DNA from: Salvator merianae
Taxonomy: Eukaryota; Chordata; Lepidosauria; Squamata; Teiidae
Direction of reading: 5' to 3'
DNA: 64,000 nt
NCBI GenBank assembly: GCA_003586115.2
Contig: QVOM02000073.1
Location: 23,608,175-23,672,174, forward strand
Shown one piece after another: positions 22,608 through 33,838 of this stretch. Every line of letters starts with the position of its first letter. Position 1 is the first letter of the stretch. The translations under genes were made by a program, and so were the position numbers. Below the pieces are notes generated by a model. It made no database searches, was not told where the DNA came from, and saw only the letters and a list, made by a program, of their open reading frames with translations.

Positions 22608-22945
22608 ATTTCAGTTAAAGACCAGTGTAAATAAGTGTGGTTTTAATACTCTCTTGAACATATTAACTGAAGGTGCCTGGCACACTTTAGGGAGGAGACT
22701 ATTCCACAGTCTGGGATCCAGCACTGAGAAAGCCCTGTCCCAGATCCCCACCCCCTCAACTGCTGAAAGTGGTGGTGTAGCCAGGAGGGTTCCTCTGCAG
22801 ATCTTAAGGCATGGGCAGGTTGATATTGGAGAGGGCGTTTCTTGAGATATTTGGGGCCCAAGCCATTTAGGGCCTGGTAAGTTAAGGTTAATACTTTGAA
22901 TTGGTTTTGGGAGTGAATGGGCAGCCAGTGCAGCTCTTTTAAGAC
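22608..22945 (-). pseudogene. L2/CR1-type LINE, C-terminal reverse-transcriptase region, minus strand
   Basis: On the minus strand the translated pieces read LKELHWLPIHS, FKVLTLTYQALNGLGPKYL, RAFSVLDPRLWNSLLPK and FKRVLKPHLF. These are the conserved end of ORF2 in L2/CR1-clade LINEs. The pieces lie in two overlapping frames, so it is frameshifted and dead. Its lower-coordinate end abuts the CpG-rich element copy 2. Confidence 0.8.
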
Positions 22946-23041
22946 AAGACAATGTGTATGAAGCATTTATTCAAGCCGCACAAATTCTCTGAATAGTTCA
23001 CTTCTCTGAATTGTTCACTTTTCTTCAATTGCCACTCTGTT

Positions 23042-23645
23042 TTGGAAATCGCTAATTTCTCTCCTAGTTATGGATGTAGCATTTTCTTCTGTTTACCGTC
23101 CTTAGACTAATGGAGGGACAGAATGGGTTAATCAGATAGAAATACTTTACTAATTTTTAACAGGACAATTGGCTTGGCTTACAGACTTTGACTGAGTTTG
23201 CTTATAATAATTCTGAGCATTCCACTACCTAAATGTCTCAGTTTGGTGTAGTTTATGGCAGGGATCTGTCTCTTCTTCAGCATCACTTTGGACTGAACTG
23301 AAACAGACTCTGAAAAAGGCAAAAGAAGTATGCAGAGAACAGGCTGATATATCCTTTCAACCCAGCCCTGATCTAAAGGAGGGGGATGTGTGTTATTTTG
23401 TCCACCATGCACCTATAGTTGCTGTGTTCCTCCTGCTACATATATCCATTGTTACTTTTAAACTTAGGCTGCCAAAAACACATTGGAGCTTGCTGCAAAA
23501 GCAATCATTTCCATTGCAGCATCGATCCACCAATAATTCCCCTTCTCTGGGGTTAGTGGATGAATGCAAATACTTTTGAGATATTGCTCATATTGGACTT
23601 CCACAAAGGAAAAGCATAGTAGTTGGGTCTTTGGATGACTTACAG
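23042..23645 (+). pseudogene. decayed Ty3/gypsy integrase and chromodomain-like tail
   Basis: Translation in changing frames gives FWKSLISLLV, then AFSSVYRP and TNGGTEWVNQ. This is the end of the integrase core, including the position of the catalytic glutamate. Downstream are TDFD and AYNNSEHS-like residues, FGVVYG-like SVWCSLWQG, then KKAKEVCREQAD and PDLKEGDVCYF, TFKLRLPKTHW and finally DIAHIG...RKSIVVGSLDD, which aligns with the linker and chromodomain of chromovirus-type gypsy elements. Multiple stops and indels are present. It belongs to a different lineage from the element at 4752. Confidence 0.72.
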
Positions 23646-24187
23646 TGAACATTCTGAACATTCAAGGATTAATGCTGAAAATGTTTCTGTTTCTTGCTTG
23701 CACATTCATATTCCATTCTCACTCCCCAAATAAGCCTGGCCCTCAGCATCTGGAGTGGGAGGGGAATGGCATGGATGGAGGGATAATGTTATGGCTAGTG
23801 CAGTGTACCCTTGCTGGACCTTGTGTTTCCATGGACTGAGGCAATCAGGAAGGTTTATGACCAGCAAAAAGCTCTCAAGAATATGTGAAGGTGCTGAAAG
23901 GACAAGTGGATGGATACGCAGAGAGGCTGAGGGTGAAGAATTAATTTATTGTGCCAAAGGAGTTCAGGCTAGGAAGGGCCAAGGGGCACAATATAAAGAG
24001 AACACTACTACTTTATTCTGTGTGGATTACTGTCAACTGGCACAGAGATAGCACAATAAATGTTGCATGTTCAAAGCCCCTGTTATCATACTTGTAATTT
24101 GGGCTGGCAGTTGAACAGTATCTTTTAACATCAGTGATTCCCAGGAAGGTTGAAATGATTTAAGGGAGAGGAGTCCCTTCTGGGAAC
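23646..24187. other. anonymous non-coding DNA
   Basis: Nothing recognised; may include an unrecognised tail of the gypsy fossil. Confidence 0.35.
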
Positions 24188-24311
24188 CTAAACTTTTGGA
24201 CATAGCTACGATGTCCAACTTCAGAGGATTTTACATCTGGAAGAGTAAAAAACAACAGATGGAAGTCAGATCCTCTGAAGATGGACATTGTAGCTATGTC
24301 CGAAAGCTTAG
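24188..24311. mobile_element. 124-bp palindromic MITE-like element
   Basis: Arms of 42 bp at 24188-24229 and 24270-24311 are inverted copies with 4 mismatches, ending CTAA...TTAG. The loop also contains a CATCTG/CAGATG pair. No clear target duplication was found. Confidence 0.7.
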
Positions 24312-24835
24312 AAGAACTTTGGAACACAGCACTACTGCCCCAAAACTACTACAAATGAGATTGAAACTGGCCGTGAAGGCCTACATTCAACCACATGGTA
24401 GAGTTGCACCCCCTCCCCCAGGTGGATGAGGATTCTGCCTGAAATAGCCATACCGAAGACCAGAAATAGCAGACTTCTGAAGTGAGTCTGAAAGGAGTCC
24501 TTGCTGCTGCAAGTGGAAGCTTTACTGTCAGCAGTGTTTCACTTGTCACTAAGGGGCCTCAGCTGCATGGCTGAGACTCAGTTATCCCAAAAGTGGCTCT
24601 CATGCATCCCAACCCAAGGCAGAGAGCCCTCTAGATGCCAAACTAGGGAGATCCGACAGATAGAGATACTTTTTGTTTGTGTCTTGGAGGCCTCCAGTGT
24701 CAAATCATTGAGAAGGTGCACTTGGCTACTCGCTATGAATGTGCTTTTTGAACGGACTGATGCTGGAGGACTCCATTCCTGCCCTGTTTTTTGTTTTGAG
24801 AGGTATGATTTTCAGAGGTGACTGTGGGCCTTTTC
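24312..24835. other. anonymous non-coding DNA
   Basis: Nothing recognised. A 106-codon plus frame at 24501-24821 has no domain-like content. Confidence 0.35.
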
Positions 24836-25454
24836 GCACTTAGCGAGTAGAACATTCCTGTCCGTTCGCTGGAACGGAGCTTTCGCACTGCCGCGGGCGC
24901 GCGCCTAACCCGATCCGAACCACATCATACCCGATTCGTACCTGATCCTGGGTAAGGCTAGACAAGTAAAAGCTTGTCTTCATTCCGACCTGCACGATGG
25001 AGCGAAGATTGGGCACGGTGCTTTCGCACTCCCGTCCGCGTTTGTGATGGCGGCCGGGCGTGGCTGGCGTGGTTGCGCATGCGTGGTCCGAAGCTTCACA
25101 CCCCGGTACGAAGCTTCACACCCCGATACGAAGCTTCACACCCCGGTACGATGCTTCGTGCCCGGGATAGCCCTTTGGGCATGGCAGCCTAGCTGCCATT
25201 ACGAAGCCGGCTCCGTAAGGAGCCCTCTGATTATGAAGCCGGCTCCATAAGGAGCCCTCTGGTTACGAAGCGTAGCTCGATGGTACGGAGTGCGGTACCG
25301 AACTAGCGGCTGCCATTCACACTGTTCCCTCTGCTGGTCAGCTTCGGGTCCGTTCCTCTGGCTGGGAGTGCGAATGGCAGCCAGCGTTCTCCAACCCCTC
25401 CGGTCCAAAGCCAACTACTGGGAACGGACTACGGAGCTCAGTGCGAAAAGGCCC
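24836..25454. mobile_element. CpG-rich TIR element, copy 3 (inverted)
   Basis: 619 bp with ends GGGCCTTTTCGCACTTAGC and GTGCGAAAAGGCCC and a TGT duplication at 24833-24835 and 25455-25457. It is inverted relative to copies 1, 2 and 4. A tandem array of four 20-bp units with core CGAAGCTTCACACCCCG lies at 25086-25165. A second repeat of two 32-bp units (GAAGCCGGCTCC core) lies at 25199-25262. CpG sites are well preserved. Confidence 0.82.
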
Positions 25455-28400
25455 TGTGTCTTGATGCAGATGCAGATGCAAGTGCTGTAATCTGTCATTT
25501 GTTCATCTCTTTTTCTTGGTGACATCTTCTTCTGCCCTTTTTCCTGGGTGGGATGATTTTTGCCTTGTATTATCTTTGGATCGAAACTGCATAAATGGAA
25601 CTGGGCTACTAGGGAGTACAGATCTGCTTGAAGCCTTGTCCCATCTCATTTGCTATGAATCCTGGGTTGGAATTAACCTGTTTGTGACTTTGAATCTACC
25701 AAGAAGCCATGTTCACAACGAGTTGCCAGCTGTACCTTTTATACCACCTGTCCCCTCAAACAATCTTGCCAAAAAACAATCTTTTTTGAACACTGAGAGT
25801 TTCTGGTACACATGGATTTAATCTGTGAAACTATGCGTGCTTGATATTGCCTTAATATAAATGGTGACATATGATTCAGCTGTGCAACCTATCATTTTCA
25901 TGAATGTTCCTTCCCCCCTTTTAAGAGGCTCATTGCATGAGTATCAGAAATACATCCTACTGTATTCAGGAGGCCATATTTCCAGCAGGGACGGCTCATC
26001 TAGAAAGATGCAGTGGGCAGTGCTGCACACACAATACCTCAAGAGCTCGAGTGTGCTCTTCTTCATGCCTATTTCAATTCAGGGTTGGCTGATGTGCTTA
26101 ATCCGCTGTGCCCGGTGGAATAAATGTTTATGTGGATTTGCGTAAAACTGAAGCTTTATAGTGTTTCACTTACCATTAACTCTACTTTTTCTGATTCTTT
26201 GTACTGCTTCCTTTAGGTGCCTTGCCCTCTATCCTACCAATCCCAATGAGCATCAGTCATTACTGGGCTGAACAGAATTTTTTGCCGATTTAGTGCTTTA
26301 GTTTCCAGCAATTCTGGACTACTATTTCAGTTAGCCAATATGAGTACTCTGTACTATTGCCTACATTTTTACCACCCCTCCACGTTCAAACAGTGCAGCC
26401 CAGCTATGGGCTTTGATCTCACAGTTGAAGATTTGTAACCTAGCTACCCTGAGAGGTTTGAAGGATGCAATCTGCTGCAGAGGAAGCTTAGTTATTGTCT
26501 GCAGTCCTGGCTTAAAACAGATCTGTACGAAGGCTGTATGTGTTCACATAGAACTCCTTGTGACTGTGGCTTCTTCTGTTCTTTTGATGTCCACATGACT
26601 GGCTGAGATGAGATGTTGGGGATCAGTGTAAGCATGACAGAACTCCCATTGTGTCAGTCTAGGTATAAGCTGAAAAAAGCATAGTACTTTCTTTACAGAT
26701 TATCAGCTATGCTTCTCTTTTGTTCAATGGCACAAGTCCAAGGTCACAGACAATTGTCACTGGTTCGAAGGCAAATTGCTTCTGAAAAGTGATTATTCTG
26801 ACACTGTAGGCAAGAGGAAAGGACACATGGGATAATGGGCTAGATGGTCTCTCAGTTAAATGAGATGCATTATAGAGGTGCCATGCAGGAAAGGCACATT
26901 TTTATTTTTTAATATTTATATTAAAAAAAGAAAAAAGAAAGAGAAATAAATGATATATTTAAAACAGGTGTTGGAACAGCCACCCATCTACCCACAAGGA
27001 GGGTAGTGTTTAGGCACATTTGTGTGCCTTTCTTGCATCCTTAGGAATAGGGACATGGTGGATCCTTGGACGAATCGAGGCTGGCAAGGGCCAGAGAAGT
27101 CCCCAACAGAAGTAGAAGTGCACAGAATCATGTGATGACATAGTTTCATAGCATAGTGAGATCTGACCCCACTCCCTGAGGCCTGGGGAAGGAGGAACAG
27201 ATACATTGCAACTAGGGGACCAGGAAAGGTGCACTAGTGGGCCAAAACACCACAACCCTTTGTGAGTGTGCATGGTTGATATGAGTAATTCAGAGTAGAA
27301 TTTTGCTCACCCTAATGTATATGAAAATCTATACTTAGGATTCTCTAAATGTTAACCAAATATCATTAAACCAGTCCACGTGAAGTCAATGGGGATAGGT
27401 AGCATGTTCATATGTAGAAAGCTGAAATTGGTCCTCTGCTTTATCAGGGCTCTCATGAGGAATTAGGATAAACTGGATTTGCAACCCTTTGCTGTTCATC
27501 AGATCATCAGGCTTGTTCACGCTTAATTGGCTGTTGTGCAGGCTTCACATAGAAATCTCGTCATGTGCTCCCAGTATGGTATCGCTGTTTCATGTACATA
27601 TGCGGACATGGTTTATGTGTTGTTAATGCAAACTTCCCTTCCGTCCTGGAAGTGTCCCACAAAACCTGAGAAATGGGGCACTTTACTGAACATGTGTTTG
27701 AGGATGGCTTCACAGGAGATGCTAGGAATAAGATCATCTTAGCAGTGCTTTGAGCACCTGTCCTGCTTTGTGTGCCTTAACTGTTTAGCAATGGCTATAA
27801 TCTGTAAATCTGAAAATGATCTTGATCTGGATTTAAGAATGTGATCCTGATCTTGATTGGGTGCTTGTGAGAAATAACTTCTGTCTGTAAAGCCATGAAT
27901 GAGATCATTTTAAGCAGAAACATGATGATCTGGGTCTCAGTTCAGATCAGGAGCATGTTGCAGACCATAGTCTCCCACCTGCTGCTTTTCTTCTTCAAAA
28001 TTTACCATACCTGTTTCAGTGTACAACTGACATCCTATTCATTCTCTCTCACTAAACATGGCTACTCTTCCCCTGTCATAAAGGGAACTTGCTGCAGTCT
28101 GTTTGCCGTTGGTTGATTGCTGCTGAGAGGATCAAGTCCTGGCAGCCTTGGGAGCTCATAACAGAGGAGATTCCCCATCGAAACTGGAATTCCCAAATTG
28201 ATAGTGACAAGGGTACCACCCAGCACCTCAGCACTCCTTTATTTTATTTCCAAGCCATTTCCTTTTTGCTACCTTGAAGAATTCCCGGCTTGTTGCCTTG
28301 GAAACATTGATGTCTCTAGTAGAAGATGATAGCTGTACTGAGAATTCAGCTGGTTTGCCTGAGGGTGGGAGGCTCAGAATTGAGAGAAAAGGAATACCCC

Positions 28401-28703
28401 TTTGCTGGGAACTGAGACAAAAAAAAAACCCCAAACCCCTTAACGTTGTATGGGACTCATCTGGCACTGGAGAAAGCTGCAGTGGCAACCCTTCTGAGAA
28501 GGGGATGTGATTTGCACTCTGTAGCTACATACAGGGCTGATTTGCATTAATACATAGATGAGAGAACATACAGATCGTATATGGCAACTTAACAGATATT
28601 TTTTCCTCTTTCTCTCAGTGTGCTGCTTCAGCACAGAGTTTTTCTGAACATAATTAAAATCTGAATAGGACAGTGCTTTTGAAATATTAACACCAGAAAT
28701 AGC
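25455..28703. other. anonymous non-coding DNA
   Basis: No gene, RNA or clear repeat boundary recognised. An A/T-rich stretch lies at 26900-26970. Frames up to about 100 codons have no domain features. Confidence 0.35.

Positions 28704-28750
<47 letters not shown>
28704..28750. repeat. (ATCT)n microsatellite
   Basis: About 12 uninterrupted ATCT units. The following CCACTCTAGCTGAAGCTCTC and CAGGGCGGGTCACAATAAAA resemble the 3' region of a LINE in antisense, a common place for such tetranucleotide runs. Confidence 0.9.
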
Positions 28751-31116
28751 CCACTCTAGCTGAAGCTCTCAGGGCGGGTCACAATAAAATCACAATAAGT
28801 TAGCTAAAACGGTGACACTTCCTGCACTGGGAAGGCATGCTGTTCCCTCAGCTAAAGGCAAGGGTAAAAAGCATAAAAAATGTTGAGGCAACTGAAGCTG
28901 AAAGAGTTGATCTTTCTGTATGTGCATGTCCATGTACATAAAAGCCTGATGAGAAAATAACTGTGGAAGACTTTCCCACTTCTTCCTAAGTACTGCAGGG
29001 AGATGAATGCCCCCTTTTATTTACTTTTTTCAGATAAGTGATGTTTGCCCGGAATGCTGGAATCAGTCTGAACAACAGAGACTTTTTAATTTTTTGCCAT
29101 AAAAATACCTATACTCTCTCCCATTTTTGAGAGGTTTCCTCCTGACACCCACACCCCCAACCACTGGCAGTAAGGAAAAGAACTCCAGTGTTTGTAAACT
29201 GTATGCTCAGCAGATCAGAAAGACCTTTAGTATCTACACTTCCTCAATTTGCTGGTCTTTACCATCCATAGCTACCTACTTGCAAGTTGTAACAAAAGAC
29301 TACTCATTTTGATAGTATTTTTGGGGGAGAGGGATAGCCTAGGTGATTTTGACATTTGTTAGGGTTTCCAGGAACAGAGCCCCCACAAATGCTGTGTGTT
29401 TACTACATCAGTTGATGATGATAGTCTCAAAAAATAGACACTGCAGCAAGAGGAGAGTTTTTCTCACTTAAGCAGATATTTCATTCATGCCACTTCTCAC
29501 AGAGTGCTGGGCATTTAGCATACCTACTTTCATGAAACAGGTTATGTGATATTTTAGAATCTTTTGGGCCCAAGCAGCTGAAGCGTGATAGCTATTGTAA
29601 CCATCACTGGAACAAGCTGATAGCCTTGATGTTTGGCACTGTTTCATATTTGGCAGAAATAATTTCCCCAAACTGGTATTCTCCAATTTACATCCCTAGT
29701 CTATCCCTGGATCAACACAGGGTGACATAGGCAAGGAGAAAAGGACCTGACTGCACCGCTTACCCAACTCTCTTTCCTCTAGCATTTCATTTTGCTTCAC
29801 TTTTTGCCTTTGCCAATAAAATTTGCCATCCTTGTTTTTAGAAGAGCCCTCCCAGTCAGAGTCTGTGGTACTTTGTTCTGGACCTGCCTCTCTATTTTCT
29901 TGGCTTGAAAATGCTCCCTGGGCTAATTTCTATGCTTTCTTGGACAATTGAGGAGACTAGGACAATAGCTGCCTTTGAAGGTAGCAGCTGGAGGAGACTA
30001 TTCGTGGCAAGTCAGTGGTCTTTCTGACCAGGGCAGCTCCCCAACTGCTCAGAGGCAGCTATAATCACAATGTGGGTCGTATCCTGAGATATTTTATTTC
30101 AGGCAGTTTGTGCACCCTTTGAACATCGTCTTCCGGGGTGGCTCACATCATTCCTCACTTTTCCTACCAACACATGTTTACCTCAGACTTGGATTCTGAA
30201 GGTAGCAATGTCAGTGTAACACCTCAGGTGTGGAGAAGCTTTTACGTGTTGACAAAAGGTAAGATGGGCTGGATTTTGAACCTTTAGTAGAAGAGCTGGC
30301 TATAAGAATTAAAAAGCCTTCGGGTGAAGCTTTTAAAAAATGAGGGTGATGTTAGCCCAACTCTTTCTGGGCCTCTGAGGAAGAACAGATCTTGAGAAAC
30401 TGTTATCCATTGATTCTAGCTTTCTAAAGTCAGCTGAGGCAAAAACTATCACCTTTCCCTTTGGTGGCCTGGGTTTCCCTAGCTTCTGGATACCTTATCC
30501 AAGGCTGTGATCAGATGGGCTAGTGGAAGTGGCTGTTTAAGCAATAGCCCTCCCTAGAATATTTCACTCCAGCCTGTCACTGTTATGGCACTAGAGCAGG
30601 CTGTGTACATTTTACAGCCAACCACACTATTGCTATGCTGGCAAAGGGCCTCTTATGGATGCCCAAACTGGGAGTGGGCACCTGCTGATATTTTAACCAC
30701 ATTCGAACACAGCCTAGAACACATTCCAGTGGTTACCTTCATCAAACATGTGGTGGTTAGGACCTGGGGAGAGCTAGATATGATAAATTTCTATACTTCA
30801 CCACTTAGTTTTTTAAAATCTTTATGAATTTCAATCAACTTGGAAATAATTTGCTGGGTGACAAATCTTAATTTATTAATTTATAATTAGGAATAAATCA
30901 TTATTATTTATATATATAAAATGTTCTTTAAGTATTAAGTTAGAAGAGTATGGATATTTTAAAATGAGAGATCAATTCCCATCTGTATGTACACAATTGC
31001 CTTGTTGTATTTATTAAATTACTTACTATGTCAGTAATGTAACTTATGCAACTGGACTGAAATGGAGTGTGTGCAGTGTTCCGAGATGGGATGCAGAAAG
31101 ACATTGTTCACAATAT
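28751..31116. other. anonymous DNA with a doubtful exon-like segment
   Basis: The start carries a short LINE-like remnant. At 30103-30258 an acceptor (TTTTATTTCAG) and donor (GTAAGA) flank 156 bp, but all three frames contain a stop, so a coding exon is not supported. Otherwise nothing recognised. Confidence 0.35.
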
Positions 31117-31490
31117 GATGATCGTTAAGTCAGTTTTTCTGGACGTCATGCCCTTGGCTTGATAATGCCTGGCTGTTTCTACCACTGCTAATGGAGAGAT
31201 CCAGCATCTGAACTGACTCTGAAGTGCAAGGAGTTGGAGCATGTAAGAGAGGCTTTTCTGGGTGGCCCCCAGATTTTGGAATAGCCTCCCAGCACCTGGT
31301 TCAAACATACCTCTTCACTGAGGCCTTTGATGGTTAGCTTCCCTTTAGGTTTTCCATGGGGGAAAGGTGGGCTGTATTTTATAATGTATTTTAATTATGT
31401 TTAACTGTTATAAATTTTATCTTTATACTGTTGGCACTGTCCTGGGACCTTTTGGTGAAGGATGGGATATAAATACTAAAATAACAACAG
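31117..31490 (+). mobile_element. L2-type LINE 3' end, plus strand
   Basis: The segment carries a WNSLP-like decayed ORF2 end (TTTTGGAATAGCCTCCC) followed by a short 3' untranslated region ending GGATGGGATATAAATACTAA, the characteristic tail of L2-clade elements. It is 5'-truncated. Confidence 0.65.
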
Positions 31491-31497
31491 TGCCTTA

Positions 31498-31634
31498 GGC
31501 TGTATCCAGACATTGCTTACTTACTCCACTATATTTGGATATTCTAGAATAAAGCATGGATATTCTAGAATATCTATGCTTTATTCCAGAATAATCAAAT
31601 ATAGTGGAATACGTAAGCATGTCTGGATGCAGCC
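31498..31634. mobile_element. 137-bp palindromic MITE with TTA target duplication
   Basis: The element reads almost the same on both strands. Left arm GGCTGTATCCAGACATTGC and right arm GCATGTCTGGATGCAGCC continue inward through TCCACTATATTT and TATTCTAGAATA motifs. TTA flanks both sides (31495-31497 and 31635-31637). It sits directly after an L2 tail. PIF/Harbinger affiliation is inferred from the duplication. Confidence 0.8.
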
Positions 31635-31637
31635 TTA

Positions 31638-32883
31638 GTGTCTTTATCTGCAATTAATAAGATCCTGTACTGAGTGTAGAAATTATAGTTCTGGAAAACC
31701 CACTCATCCCTCAAACTCTCGCATAATGTGATGCAAGGATCATATATCATACACTGCACCAAGATATATAGATATCCCTAATTCCAGAAGCATTTTCTCT
31801 GAAGGCTTTTTTTCAGCAACAATGTCTGAAACAGATGTCACCAAAAATTTAAGCTGACCATGCAATTTGGGAAGACTCTACCAGCCTTAAAATGGACAAT
31901 GGAAATATCATGCAATGGAATATCATGCAATTATATTAGACCCTACAGTTTAAATCACCAGACTTCAACCCAAGTGTTCAGAGGGATAATTTGTCACAAA
32001 ATATAATAATCCTCCATAATGGTTTCAGGGTAAGATCTGAAGGTATATGAAATCACTTTCTTGCTTAAGACTAAGCAAGTTGCAGTCTCAGAACTTTGAT
32101 GGGAAACCACTCAGAATGCAAAGCAAGAAAATAAATAAATGCTTTCATTATAGATATTTTTTGACACATTTACTTCATATTTTTTCTTTAAATCAGAATT
32201 CAGTGTCCCTGCAGTACCTCTCCATTTTTTATGTGCATTTTTGTTATTGATTCCTTTAGACTGAGCTCTGTTGTTCTGTAATCCATTTCTTTTATTCTGT
32301 TGTTTTTATTCCTCCTTTTTTGTATAGTCAGCTTTGAGATTGCTTTTCCCGTCTGAAAGCTTTGTATTCTCAGACAGTTCTTTTTTATTTGTCATTATCA
32401 AATCCAAAATAGCTAATCTTCATTTTCTGGACCTTCTGGTGCATGGGCATGAAACCTTCAGGTGTTTTTTTTTTCTTAATCCTTACTATATATTTCCTTC
32501 TGGGAAAATCTTAGGATTTGAAGTTAATGCAAGAGATGGAACAATCTGTCATCATGGAAGGCAAAGATTGAGGAAAATATATTAGGCCGAAATAATTCAG
32601 ACAGAGATTTTATAATACAAAACCATCAGCTGCCTTTTAGATGGCCAGGGTTGCTTACAGACTAGCTGTCTGTACACTCTACAATAATTTATTTTCCAGT
32701 GTAAGCTGCTTGAGGAATTGCAACTTATTTTCCTCAGATCTGAGGAAGTGGCACTCTTTACTTTGTTCTGCTATTTAATATTTACATATCTGAGGGCATG
32801 ACACTCTTTTACTTTGTTCTTCTATTTACAATTTACTTATTTAAAATGTTTATATAGTGTTTTCTTTTAATAAAAAAAATCCT
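31638..32883. other. anonymous A/T-rich DNA with a 5S-like fragment and a short duplication
   Basis: A weak 5S-like segment is at 32065-32120. An imperfect tandem duplication of about 60 bp is at 32740-32839 (CTGAGG...GCACTCTTTACTTTGTTCT twice). No gene recognised. Confidence 0.4.
32065..32120 (+). ncRNA. 5S rRNA-like fragment, probably from a SINE
   Basis: GACTAAGCA, then TTTGATGGGAAACCAC follow the order of the 5S rRNA internal region (AAGCTAAGCAGGG ... TTGGATGGGAGACC). Only the promoter-proximal part is recognisable and it is heavily diverged. Squamate genomes carry 5S-derived SINEs, a likely source. Confidence 0.35.
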
Positions 32884-32971
32884 GAGTGTTGTATGATATA
32901 ACCATGAGTGTTGTATGATATAACCATGTGAATGTTGTATGATATAGTGAGTGTTGTATTATATAACCATG
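32884..32971. repeat. minisatellite, about 23-bp unit, nearly 4 copies
   Basis: Units GAGTGTTGTATGATATAACC repeat with small changes: two nearly identical copies, one with AATGTTGTATGATATA and one with GTATTATATAACC. Confidence 0.85.
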
Positions 32972-33330
32972 TGGGAGAAGACAAATCTTAGAATATATTT
33001 CTATGTGAAGACCCACAAGTTAGGGTGGAGTGCACACTTTGCACACAGAGATTATTATGGTTAAGTAAATTCTTCGAATTTCATGACTGAAGGATTAGGA
33101 AGCAGATGGTGACTGACCTGAGAACTGGAAAAACTGCTGTCTGTTTTTAGAGGCAGTTAATTAAATTCTGCATATTTCCTTTATTTGGGAGAGGAGCAAA
33201 AAATTCCTGAACCTATGTTAAAGTGCTTTCAATTTTAGGTGATGCCATTATTTTCGAAAAATTCTTGTGTCCTAAAGATTTCATCACCACCCAGTTAATA
33301 TTGTCCTACGGTAATACTGACCAGTAAGGG
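32972..33330. other. anonymous non-coding DNA
   Basis: Nothing recognised. Confidence 0.35.
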
Positions 33331-33838
33331 TTTCATAGAGTTGGAAGGGACCTCCAGGATCATCGAGTCCAACCCCCTGCTCAATGCAGGATTCACTAAA
33401 TCATCCCAGACAGGTGTCTGTCGAGCGTCTCCTTGAAGACTTCCAGAGAAGGAGAGCTCACCACCTCCTGTGGCAACCTATTCCATTGACTGATCGCCTT
33501 TACTGTCAGAAAGTTTTTCTAATATTTAGTCTGTATCTACTCCCTTGAAGTTTCATCCCATTGTTTCTAGTCCTTCCTTCTTGTGTAAGTGAAAATAGGG
33601 CCAATCCCTCTGCACTGTGACAGCCCTTCAGATACTAGAAAACAGCTTTCATGTCTCCTCTCAGTCTTCTCTTCTGCAGGCTAAACATTCCTAGATCCTT
33701 TACCATTCCTCATAGGACATGGTTGCAGACCGCTTACCATTTTACCTCTGAACTTGCTCCAGTTTGTCAATGTCTTTTTTAAATTGGGGTGCCCAGAACA
33801 GGACACAGTTTTCCAGATGAAAAAGTACTCCAGCTTTC
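33331..33838 (-). mobile_element. CR1-type LINE 3' fragment, minus strand
   Basis: Begins TTTCATAGAGTTGGAAGGGA, then CCTCCAGGATCATCGAGTCC and AACCCCCTGC, the reverse complement of the conserved CR1 3' region known from birds and reptiles. It continues through CACCTCCTGTGGCAACCTAT, GTCTCCTCTCAGTCTTCTCT and GGTGCCCAGAACAGGACACA, all in family order. 5'-truncated at about 33838. Confidence 0.85.

Noticed and set aside
30103..30258. Candidate exon with good acceptor and donor
   Set aside because: Each of the three frames contains a stop. An ATG-started use of the end (from 30174) is possible but nothing else supports it.
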